DNA of 12,008 nt from DATGQT01 sp033720695. GTDB lineage: Bacteria; Bacteroidota; Rhodothermia; Rhodothermales; Rubricoccaceae. Both the position numbers and the translations under genes were made by a program. The notes under the pieces were generated by a model. That model was not told where the DNA came from. It ran no database searches and worked only from the letters and a program-made list of their open reading frames with translations. Position 1 is the stretch's first letter. Each line of letters begins with the position of its first letter. Below, in pieces: positions 5,182-11,774 of this stretch. The DNA is taken from NCBI GenBank assembly GCA_033720695.1, contig JAWWCA010000113.1:1-12008 (forward strand). The letters are read 5' to 3'.

Positions 5182-7416
5182 ATGCCCCGCGGGCTGCGCG
5201 TCCCTGCGCTGATCTACGCGGCGCTCGGGCTCGCGCTCTGGCCCGTGCCGCTCGTGGGGCTGCTCCACGTGGAGGCGAGCGCCGTCGTCGCGGGGGCGGC
5301 GTTCTTCGTGAGCGGCGTCTCGGCGGTGCGTGCGTTTCGGCGAGCGGCCCCGCTCCGGTCCGTCCTCGGGGGGCACCTCCTGCTCCTGGCCGTCCCGTGG
5401 GCGCTGCTGACGGCGACGCTCCTCTGGCGGCCGAACTGCGGCTACCTCCTGGGGCTCGGGCTCTACGGGCTGTTCGCGCCGCCGAGCGTGGCGCTGGGCG
5501 TGGGGCTCGCCTACGCCCTCACCGGCACGCGGCTCCGCCGGCCGGGCCTTGTGCTGGGGGCCCTCGGGGTCGTCGTGGCCCTCGGCGGCGTCGGGTTCGA
5601 CCTCGGGCTGCACCCCCAGTTCTACACCTACAGCCACGTCTTCGGCGGCGTGCTGGGGCCGATCTACGACGAGGAGCTGGCCCTCCGACCGGGGCTCGTC
5701 GCCTTCCGGGCGCTCACCCTCCTGTGGGCCGCGTTCGTCGTCCTCCTCGGTCGGTGGCTGCGGCTGCGGACCGGGGCGCACGTCGGCGAGGAGCGGCGGC
5801 GGGTCGTCCGAGCCGGGGCGGCAGTGGCCGTCGCCCTGGCGCTCGCCTACGCCCTCCGCGTGCCGCTGGGCCTCAACACCTCGGCCGCGCAGCTGGAGCG
5901 GGCGCTCCCCGGCCGCTACGACGGCGGCACGTTCGTCGTCCACTACGACCCTGGGGCGCTCTCCGAGGCCGACCTGGCCTGGGTCGCCGACGAGCACCGC
6001 TACCGGTTCAGGCAGCTCCGCGACCGCCTCGGCGTCGCCCCGGAGGCGCCCGTCCACACCTACCTCTATCCCGAGCCCGGTGTGCGGGGGCAGCTGACGG
6101 GCTCCCGCGTGACGGGCGTGACGCCGGTGTGGCTGGCGACGCCGCAGCTGCACATCCTCCAGGACCGCTTCTCGGCCGAGCACTTCGGGCACGAGCTGGC
6201 GCACGTCTTCAGCCGGGCGTTCGCGCCGTGGCCGCTGCGGGCCTCGCCGGCCGTGGGCCTCGTCGAGGGGCTGGCCGTGGCGGTCGAGCCGCCGGACGGG
6301 CTGCCGAGCGCGGCGCAGCAGGTGGCCGCGAGCCTGCGGCTGGAGGAGGCGATGGGCGCGCTCGACGCGGGCCCGGCCGAGGCCGTGGCTGGGGCGCTCT
6401 CGCCGTGGGGCTTCTGGACCGGCCGGGGCGCCGTCTCCTACGCCACGTCGGGCGCCTTCGTAGGCTGGCTCCTCGACCGCTACGGGGCCGACCGCCTCCG
6501 CGCCGTCTACCGCACGGCCGACTTCGAGGGCGTCTACGGCGCGACGGTGCGCGACCTGGCCGGGCGGTGGGAGGCCGAGCTGCGGCGGATGCCGGTGAGC
6601 GTCGAGGCCGAGTCGCTGGCGGCGTGGCGGTTCCGGCAGCCCTCGCTGTTCGAGCGGCGGTGCCCGCACTGGGTGCCGCCCTCGGTCCGCCTGGCCCGCG
6701 AGGCCGCCGAGGCCGAGGAGCGCGGCGACGGGGCCGAGGCGCTCCGCCGCTACGTGGCTGCCCGCGACGCCGACCCCGGCGACGTCGTCGCGCTCGCGGG
6801 CTGGGCCTCCCGGGCGCTCTCGGAGGGCACCCCCCCGCGAGCCGTCGCTGCCCGCGTCGGCGCGGTCGCGGACACGGCGGCCGTGCCCGACCCCCTCCTG
6901 CGCCTCGTGCAGGGCGACGCCTACCGCCTCGCCGCCGACGAGGCCCTCGCCGCGCGCGCCTACGCGCGGGCGGTCGCGGCGCTGCCGCCGTGGGGGGACC
7001 TCTCGGCCGCGTTTCTGGCGCTCCGGGCGCGCCTGCCGGTCGGGGCGTTGCGGGCGCTCCTCGCGGCCGGTCCCCCGGAGGCGCGGGCGCAGGCGCTCGA
7101 ACGCTGGGCGGAAGAGGCCCCTGCGGCGGCGCCCTTCGCGGCCGTGCGCTGGGTGGAGGCGGGCGACCCGGACCGCGCCCTCGCCCTCCTCGGACGGGCC
7201 GAGGGCGAGGCGCTCGGCCTCGATGCGGCATCGGCGCGGGCGCTCCTCGCGTACCGGGCGACGGTCGCGGACCGGGCAGGGGCATATGCCGTCGCGCTCC
7301 GCGACGCGCGGGCGGCTGAGGCGGCGTTCCGGGCGGCCGGGCAGGAGAGCCGGGCGCGGCGGATGGCCGACCTCGCCGCGAAGGCGGCGTGGCTGCTCGG
7401 GCGGGGGGGAGCCTGA
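5182..7416 (+). CDS. Polytopic membrane protein with HELAH metallopeptidase-like domain and helical C-terminus
   Basis: A 744-residue protein in three parts. Residues 1-231 hold about seven hydrophobic segments (near 7-30, 34-53, 60-82, 87-113, 121-143, 174-193, 210-231). The loop after the fifth contains HPQFYTYSHVFGG and GPIYDEE. Residues about 245-480 look like a gluzincin (peptidase MA-like) domain: FGHELAHVFSRAF puts the zinc motif at H337-E338-x-x-H341, and GLVEGLAVAVE puts a likely third ligand at E362, 21 residues on. TYLYPEPGVRGQLTG and TPQLHILQD precede it, as in that family. Residues about 485-744 are Ala/Arg/Glu-rich helices with TPR-like periodicity (EAEERGDGAEALRRYVAARDADPGDV). 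The peptidase domain is probably presented on the outer face of the cytoplasmic membrane. The start ATG is 12 bases after the DUF3078 stop with no Shine-Dalgarno. Substrate and exact family are unknown to me; activity is inferred only from the intact motif. Confidence 0.8.
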   Translation: MPRGLRVPALIYAALGLALWPVPLVGLLHVEASAVVAGAAFFVSGVSAVRAFRRAAPLRSVLGGHLLLLAVPWALLTATLLWRPNCGYLLGLGLYGLFAPPSVALGVGLAYALTGTRLRRPGLVLGALGVVVALGGVGFDLGLHPQFYTYSHVFGGVLGPIYDEELALRPGLVAFRALTLLWAAFVVLLGRWLRLRTGAHVGEERRRVVRAGAAVAVALALAYALRVPLGLNTSAAQLERALPGRYDGGTFVVHYDPGALSEADLAWVADEHRYRFRQLRDRLGVAPEAPVHTYLYPEPGVRGQLTGSRVTGVTPVWLATPQLHILQDRFSAEHFGHELAHVFSRAFAPWPLRASPAVGLVEGLAVAVEPPDGLPSAAQQVAASLRLEEAMGALDAGPAEAVAGALSPWGFWTGRGAVSYATSGAFVGWLLDRYGADRLRAVYRTADFEGVYGATVRDLAGRWEAELRRMPVSVEAESLAAWRFRQPSLFERRCPHWVPPSVRLAREAAEAEERGDGAEALRRYVAARDADPGDVVALAGWASRALSEGTPPRAVAARVGAVADTAAVPDPLLRLVQGDAYRLAADEALAARAYARAVAALPPWGDLSAAFLALRARLPVGALRALLAAGPPEARAQALERWAEEAPAAAPFAAVRWVEAGDPDRALALLGRAEGEALGLDAASARALLAYRATVADRAGAYAVALRDARAAEAAFRAAGQESRARRMADLAAKAAWLLGRGGA

Positions 7417-7423
7417 GTCGCCC

Positions 7424-7454
7424 TTCCGGCGTCAGCGGGGGCCGCCTATCTTCG
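7424..7454 (+). promoter_or_regulatory. Possible promoter of the plug-lipoprotein-flavodoxin genes
   Basis: TATCTTCG (7447-7454) resembles the Bacteroidota TAnnTTTG element. TTC of TTCCGG (7424-7429) lies 20 bases before it, where a TTG would be expected. The site falls in the 59-base gap after the peptidase-like gene, 21 bases before the plug start. Only the downstream half is reasonably good, so this is a weak call; read-through from the upstream genes is also possible. Confidence 0.35.
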
Positions 7455-7475
7455 GGCGCCGCCAGCCTGCCCCCC

Positions 7476-8777
7476 ATGCCGCCTCGCCTCGTCCCCCGCG
7501 TCGTCCTCGCCACGCTCCTCCTCGCCCTCGCCGGCTGCGCCGCCACCGAGGGCGTGCCCGGCCCCCCCCGCCCGGGGCCCGTCTCGGGCGGCGACCCCGA
7601 CGGCGGCCGCCTCACGCTCGCGCGCACCGACGACCGCATCAAGACGGTGCAGCTCCACCCGGTGACGAACGAGACCGGGCTCCCCGTCCTCTCCCTCGGC
7701 AGCGCCGAGCGGCTCGCGCTCTCCTTCGACCTCCTCGACGAGGGCACCGGCCGCCCCCTCTCCGTCTACTTCTACCACGCCGACCGGACGTGGCGCCGGG
7801 ACCTCACGCCCTCGGAGTACCTCCGCTCCTTCTACAGCGACGACATCCGCGACTACCGCACCTCCGGCGCCACCGAGGTCGACTACGTTCACTACACCTA
7901 CGAATTCCCCAACAGCAACATCGACTTCCTCCTCAGCGGCAACTACATCGTGCGCGTGACGGAGCAGGGGAACGAGCGGGAGGTGCTCCTCGAGCGCCCG
8001 TTCTTCGTGAGCGAGGAGGCCGCCGAGGTCGCGCTCGACTTCCAGAGCGGCTTCTCGGGCGGGGCCTCCGTCGTCCAGCCCATTGCGCAGCTCCGGCCGG
8101 GCGCGCAGCTCGCCAACGCGCAGCCGTTCGACTACGCCGTCTGCTTCGCCCGGAACGGCCGGTTCGACCAGAGCCGCTGCGCCCAGGACCCCAGCCTCCT
8201 CGGCCTCGCCCTCTACCAGTTCTTCCTCGACCGCACCGAGGCCTTCGCCGCCGAGCGCCCCTTCTACGAGGTGGACCTCGGCCTCCTCCAGGTCGGCCCC
8301 GAGATTGCCAACGTGGACTACGGCACCGTCCCGGACCTCGCCGTCCTCGACCTCGACTACGCCCGGTTCGGCGGCAACGTCGACGGCGTCGCGCTGACGG
8401 GGCAGCCCGTCGTGGCGTCGGTCTTCCGGGGCGGGGGGCGCCCCGACACCGACGGCGAGTACGTGACGACGCGGTTCCGCTTCGTGCCGGCGGGCGAGCA
8501 GGAGGCCGGCGGCCCCGTCCTCCTCACCGGCGCCTTCAACGCGTGGCAGCTCGACCCCGCCCTCGCGCTGAGCTGGAACCCCGCCACCGGCACCTACGAG
8601 GGCGAGCTCCTCCTCAAGCAGGGCCTCTACCTCTACCAGTACGTCGTCGAGGACCCGGCGGCGCGGCCGGAGGCGCTCCTCCTCCAGCCCGCCCTCTACA
8701 CCGCCCTCGTCTACGTCCGCGACCTCACCCGGATCACCGACCGCCTCGTCGCCGTCCGCAGCGCGGTCAGCCAGTAG
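7476..8777 (+). CDS. Type IX secretion system plug protein (DUF5103) lipoprotein
   Basis: A 433-residue lipoprotein. MPPRLVPRVVLATLLLALAGC gives a good lipobox with the acylated cysteine at C21. The body matches the DUF5103/T9SS plug family: DRTW.RDLTPSEYLRSF followed by DYVHYTYEFPNSNIDFLLSGN and YIVRVTEQGNEREVLLERPFF in the first beta domain, a middle domain with FFLDRTEAF and an aromatic VDYGTVPDL segment, and an E-set-like C-terminal domain with LLTGAFNAWQLDPA and QGLYLYQYVVED. Length is normal for the family. In Flavobacterium johnsoniae the plug protein closes the periplasmic end of the large SprA translocon pore, so its presence implies that this organism has a type IX system. No SprA, PorV or other T9SS gene is in the window. 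It is followed after five bases by another lipoprotein gene. Confidence 0.87.
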   Translation: MPPRLVPRVVLATLLLALAGCAATEGVPGPPRPGPVSGGDPDGGRLTLARTDDRIKTVQLHPVTNETGLPVLSLGSAERLALSFDLLDEGTGRPLSVYFYHADRTWRRDLTPSEYLRSFYSDDIRDYRTSGATEVDYVHYTYEFPNSNIDFLLSGNYIVRVTEQGNEREVLLERPFFVSEEAAEVALDFQSGFSGGASVVQPIAQLRPGAQLANAQPFDYAVCFARNGRFDQSRCAQDPSLLGLALYQFFLDRTEAFAAERPFYEVDLGLLQVGPEIANVDYGTVPDLAVLDLDYARFGGNVDGVALTGQPVVASVFRGGGRPDTDGEYVTTRFRFVPAGEQEAGGPVLLTGAFNAWQLDPALALSWNPATGTYEGELLLKQGLYLYQYVVEDPAARPEALLLQPALYTALVYVRDLTRITDRLVAVRSAVSQ

Positions 8778-8782
8778 CCCCC

Positions 8783-9580
8783 ATGCGCGCGCTCCTCCGG
8801 CCCCTCCTCCTCTCCGCGACCGCGGCCGCCGCCCTCGGCGCCGGCTGCGCGAGCACGAACGGCAGCGACGCCCAGACCCCCGACGGCACGGGCGCCTACG
8901 TCGTCGACGAGGCCGTCGTGGCCGGGGTCGACGACGACGACGACCTCGTCGCCTCCGGCGCCGCCGTGCTCGTCGGCGCGGCGGCGTGGGACACCCTCTC
9001 GGTGGCGGCGTGGACGGCGCTGGCGGCGACCTCGGACGAGGAGCGCCGGCGCGCCGAGGAGGCCGCGGCGTCGGGCGCGTACCTCGGCGACGAGCGGCCG
9101 GTCGCGCGCCTCCAGCCCGGCGACCTCCCCGGCACGGCGCAGGTCGCGCTCGAAGCGCCCGTCGGGACCGCGTTCGAGACCGAGGTCCTCCACCGGTTCG
9201 ACGGCGGCGGCGGCCGCCTCGACATCACGATCTCGGGCGAGCCCGCGGCCGGGGGGCGGCGGATGCCCTCGCGGCTCACGGTCTCATTCTTCTTCAGTCC
9301 TGGCGACCGCCGCGTGACGGTCTTCCTGGGCGACCTCTCCGGCGAGCCGAGCGAGGTGGCGACCGCGGCGCTGCCCCCGGACGCGGGCGCTGGCACGCGG
9401 GCCCACCGCATCAGCGTCACGTACGCGCCTGGCACCGTCGCGGTAGGGCTCGACGGCGAGCCCGTCGTCGAGGCGGCGGCGCGGATCGGCGGTGGGCCCA
9501 TGACGGCGGCCGTCACGGCGACGGCCCCGGGCGAGACGCGCGCCTACCTCCTCCGCTGGACGCTCGACACCGGGGAGTAG
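8783..9580 (+). CDS. Putative lipoprotein of unknown function with Asp5 tract
   Basis: A 265-residue protein I do not recognise. The N-terminus MRALLRPLLLSATAAAALGAGC looks like a lipoprotein signal with C22 as the acylated residue, although the -3 position is Gly rather than Leu, so the lipobox is imperfect. Next come a Ser/Thr/Gly-rich linker, an acidic cluster D50-D54, and a hydrophobic Ala-rich segment (about 57-84) that could be a membrane-associated helix. A charged stretch (DEERRRAEEAAA) and a beta-rich C-terminal half follow; RISVTYAPGTVAVGLDGEPV and YLLRWTLDTGE vaguely recall a concanavalin/LamG-like sandwich. It starts five bases after the plug stop and is followed after 11 bases by the flavodoxin gene, so it is almost certainly co-transcribed with both. 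A helper role at the envelope is only a guess from context. Confidence 0.75.
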   Translation: MRALLRPLLLSATAAAALGAGCASTNGSDAQTPDGTGAYVVDEAVVAGVDDDDDLVASGAAVLVGAAAWDTLSVAAWTALAATSDEERRRAEEAAASGAYLGDERPVARLQPGDLPGTAQVALEAPVGTAFETEVLHRFDGGGGRLDITISGEPAAGGRRMPSRLTVSFFFSPGDRRVTVFLGDLSGEPSEVATAALPPDAGAGTRAHRISVTYAPGTVAVGLDGEPVVEAAARIGGGPMTAAVTATAPGETRAYLLRWTLDTGE

Positions 9581-9591
9581 CCGCGCCGCCC

Positions 9592-10080
9592 ATGGACCTC
9601 TCCGGCGCCTACCCCGACGTCCTCGTCCTCGTCGGCACGCAGACGGGCAACTCCGAGACCGTCGCCGACGCCGTGGCGGCGCAGCTCGGCGACGTCGGGT
9701 TCTCGGCCCACGTCACCGACATGGCCGAGGCCTACCCCGAGATGCTCGACGACTACCGCCAGCTTGTCGTCGTCCTCTGCACCTGGGCCGAGGGGACCTT
9801 CCCCGACAACACCGTCGCCTTCTACGAGGCGCTGGAGAGCCTGGGCCCGGACCTCGCGCACCTCGCCTACGGCCTCGTCGGCCTCGGCGACCGCGACTAC
9901 GACCCCTACTACCAAACCGCCGCCTACCGCCTCGCCGACACCCTCGACAGGCTCGGCGCCCGCCGGGCCCTCCCGATCCACGAGATCGACGGCGAGCCGA
10001 CGCCGCGCGACACCGCCGGGGCCGTGGCGTGGGCCCTCGGCCTGGCCGAGGCCTTCGCCGCCCTCCACGAGGCCCCGTAG
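9592..10080 (+). CDS. Stand-alone flavodoxin domain protein (diflavin-reductase type)
   Basis: A 162-residue protein consisting of one flavodoxin domain that should bind FMN. GTQTGNSET (residues 15-23) is the phosphate-binding loop, CTWAEGTFPDN (63-73) the loop over one face of the flavin, and YGLVGLGDRDYDPYY (93-107) the second flavin-contact loop. The loops look more like the FMN domain of sulfite reductase or cytochrome P450 reductase flavoproteins, or MioC, than like classical short-chain electron-transfer flavodoxins. No FAD/NADPH reductase domain is attached or adjacent, so the electron donor and acceptor are unknown. There is no signal peptide, so it is cytoplasmic. The start is 11 bases after the lipoprotein stop and the gene ends the plus-strand run. 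It converges with the next minus-strand gene, only eight bases separating the two stops. Fold assignment is secure; physiological role is not. Confidence 0.88.
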   Translation: MDLSGAYPDVLVLVGTQTGNSETVADAVAAQLGDVGFSAHVTDMAEAYPEMLDDYRQLVVVLCTWAEGTFPDNTVAFYEALESLGPDLAHLAYGLVGLGDRDYDPYYQTAAYRLADTLDRLGARRALPIHEIDGEPTPRDTAGAVAWALGLAEAFAALHEAP

Positions 10081-10088
10081 CGAAGCCT

Positions 10089-10580
10089 CTACGCGTCGCC
10101 GTCGAGCTGCGCCGCGAGCCAGCGGCGGAACGGCTCGGCCTCGGCCTCCTTCCCCGTCCACCGCGCCCGGTCGTACATCGTCAGCGCCATGAGGAGGGCG
10201 TGGTGCTGGCCGGCGCGGTCCTGCGCGATCGCGAACTGCTGATGGAGCCGGTCGATGAGCCGCACGCTCGCCTCGGCCGCCGCCACGTCCTTGAAGCCCA
10301 GCCGGCCGGCGAAGTACTTCGAGTACACGTTCATCGGGTGCGTCGTGGACGTGTAGAGGTCGAAGTAGCCCTCCTCGAGGCCCTCCTCCTGAAGGACGCT
10401 GGCGACGTAGCTCGGGCGCGACTGCGTGAGGAGCGCGAGGTCCTCGACGTCCTCGACGCCCGCGAGGTGGAGGGCGAGGATCTGCTCCTTCTTCGAGGTC
10501 GGCTCGTGGTCGTCGTGGGCGCCGGCCCGGGCGGCTTCGTCCGGCGCGGGGCCGGTGTGGGCGGAGTCGAGGGGGTCCAT
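10089..10580 (-). CDS. Conserved-looking protein of unknown function with HTH-like segment
   Basis: A 163-residue protein. The start ATG (10580-10578) gives MDPLDSAHTG, then a polar, probably disordered stretch to about residue 29. SKKEQILALHLAGVEDVEDL with LTQSRPSYVASVLQEEGL (29-68) has the spacing of a helix-turn-helix unit, similar to sigma-factor region 4 or transposase-type DNA-binding helices. The rest (YFDLYTSTTHPMNVYSKYFA, RLIDRLHQQFAIAQDRAGQHH, ALTMYDRARWTGKEAEAEPF) is helical with many aromatics and looks like a real conserved domain that I cannot name. Possible longer starts up to 10793 run antisense through the neighbouring peptidase gene and lack sensible protein sequence. No Shine-Dalgarno. 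It is divergent from the carboxypeptidase gene with under 60 bases between starts, so the two promoters must overlap. A transcription-factor role is a guess. Confidence 0.78.
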   Translation of the reverse strand: MDPLDSAHTGPAPDEAARAGAHDDHEPTSKKEQILALHLAGVEDVEDLALLTQSRPSYVASVLQEEGLEEGYFDLYTSTTHPMNVYSKYFAGRLGFKDVAAAEASVRLIDRLHQQFAIAQDRAGQHHALLMALTMYDRARWTGKEAEAEPFRRWLAAQLDGDA

Positions 10581-10608
10581 GGGAGAGAGCAGCAGGAGAG
10601 GGGATCGG

Positions 10609-11733
10609 ATGTACGCCTCACCGCGTCTCTCGTTCGCCATGCGCCTGACCGACCTCGACCTGTCCGACCTCCGCTTCAGGACCTCCGAGGAGGTCGTCGA
10701 CGCCCTCCGCGCCGCCTGCGAGGCGAACCCGGACCTCGCGCAGTTCCAGGTCATCGGCCGCAGCGAGGAGGGGCGGCCGATCGCGGGCGTCACGCTGGGC
10801 TACGGCCCCCGCCGCGTCACGCTGTGCGCGGGCGCCCACGCCGACGAGCCCGTCGGGCCCGAGACCCTCCGCCGCCTCGTGCTCGAAGGGCTCGCCGCGC
10901 GCGACTGGGGCGCCGCGGACGACGGGCTCCACGCCCTCTTCGAGCGGTTCACCTTCCGGATCGTCCCCCACGTCAACCCCGACGCCGAGGCGCGGAACCA
11001 GCCGTGGGTCCAGGTCTGGAACGACGGGGCCCCCGTCGAGGAGACGCTGCGGGCCTTCCTCGCCGAGCGCCTCCGCGAGCCGCCTGGCCGCGACGTCGAG
11101 TTCGGCTACCCGGTGATGCGGCCCGAGAACCGCGCCGTGAGCCGGTTCCTCTTCGACTACACCCCCATCGCGCTCCACGCGAGCCTGCACGGGATGGCGT
11201 TCGCCGAGGGGGCGCTCCTCCTCATCGAGCGGCGGTGGGCGGCGCGGGTCGACGGGCTGAAGAGGGGCTTCGCCGGCGCCGCGGCCGAGGCGGGCCTCGG
11301 CCTCCACGACCACGACCGGAAGGGCGACAAGGGCTTCCGCTACTACGGCCCCGGCTTCTGGTCCACGCCGGAGGGCCGGGCCATGCAGCAGCACTTCCTC
11401 GACGCCGGCGACCCCGCGATGGCCGCCCGCTTCTTCCTGTCGTCCATGGAAACGGCCGTCCTCACCGGGCGCGACAGCGAGGGCGCGACGCCGCTCTGCC
11501 TCGTCACCGAGATCCCGCTCTTCCACCTCGCGGCGGCCTACGACCACGCCCCCGGCGTCCCCGCGCGGTACGACCGGCTCCGGGAGGAGCTCCCCGAGCG
11601 CACCCTCGCCGCGCGCCACGGCGAGCCGCTCGGCGAGGTGGTCGAGGCGTACGGCATCGAGGCGGTGCCGCTGGAGACGGCCGTGCGCCTCCACCTCCGC
11701 GTGCTCGAGCTGGGGCTGGAAACCGCAGGGTAG
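10609..11733 (+). CDS. M14-type zinc carboxypeptidase
   Basis: A 374-residue protein if it starts at ATG 10609. Zinc-binding pattern of the M14 family: CAGAHADEP places H77 and E80, and IALHASLHG places the third ligand at H190. PHVNPDAEARNQPW supplies the substrate-pocket Asn/Arg region, and CLVTEIPLFH places the catalytic glutamate at about E301. It should remove C-terminal residues from peptides, or act on a related amide; the substrate cannot be told from sequence. I see no signal peptide, so it is probably cytoplasmic. The start is uncertain: AGGAG (10594-10598) sits 10 bases before ATG 10609, but ATG 10639 begins the more sensible MRLTDLDLSDLRF, follows a C-rich stretch like other genes here, and would give 364 residues. 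The gene is monocistronic in this window, divergent from the HTH-like gene and followed by a REP-like palindrome. Confidence 0.85.
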   Translation: MYASPRLSFAMRLTDLDLSDLRFRTSEEVVDALRAACEANPDLAQFQVIGRSEEGRPIAGVTLGYGPRRVTLCAGAHADEPVGPETLRRLVLEGLAARDWGAADDGLHALFERFTFRIVPHVNPDAEARNQPWVQVWNDGAPVEETLRAFLAERLREPPGRDVEFGYPVMRPENRAVSRFLFDYTPIALHASLHGMAFAEGALLLIERRWAARVDGLKRGFAGAAAEAGLGLHDHDRKGDKGFRYYGPGFWSTPEGRAMQQHFLDAGDPAMAARFFLSSMETAVLTGRDSEGATPLCLVTEIPLFHLAAAYDHAPGVPARYDRLREELPERTLAARHGEPLGEVVEAYGIEAVPLETAVRLHLRVLELGLETAG

Positions 11734-11742
11734 GCACTGTCG

Positions 11743-11774
11743 GGTAGGGACCCCTCGCCGAGGCGTCCACTACC
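11743..11774. repeat. REP-like bulged palindrome with GTAG foot
   Basis: A 32-base imperfect palindrome. The outer arms GGTAG and CTACC pair perfectly; next comes a one-base bulge (A11769), then GGAC with GTCC, a C·C mismatch (11752/11764), then CCTCG with CGAGG around a single C. A stem with an internal bulge and a GTAG tetranucleotide at its 5' foot is the layout of REP elements mobilised by RAYT transposases, and GTAG occurs at the foot on both strands. It overlaps the 3' end of a RAYT remnant: TAG of the minus-strand GTAG is the stop codon of the fragment. It begins nine bases after the carboxypeptidase stop. There is no T-tract, so it is not a standard terminator. A second GGGTAG is found at 11728-11733, containing the carboxypeptidase stop. 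Confidence 0.55.

Noticed and set aside
4096..6669. 857-codon minus-strand open frame
   Set aside because: Runs antisense through the histone-like, DUF3078 and peptidase-like genes, with Arg/Pro/Gly-rich low-complexity product typical of high-G+C shadows.
5028..7319. 763-codon plus-strand open frame overlapping the peptidase-like gene
   Set aside because: Arg/Gly/Ala-rich product without domains; the other frame carries signal-like helices and the HELAH motif.
10076..10093. Hairpin CGTAG/CTACG formed by the two convergent stop codons
   Set aside because: Only five base pairs with an eight-base loop and no T-tract; too weak to call a terminator. The pairing follows partly from facing TAG codons.
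10581..10793. Longer N-terminus for the HTH-like protein
   Set aside because: The extra residues are Arg/Ser-rich, antisense to the carboxypeptidase, and would remove any promoter space; ATG at 10580 is preferred.
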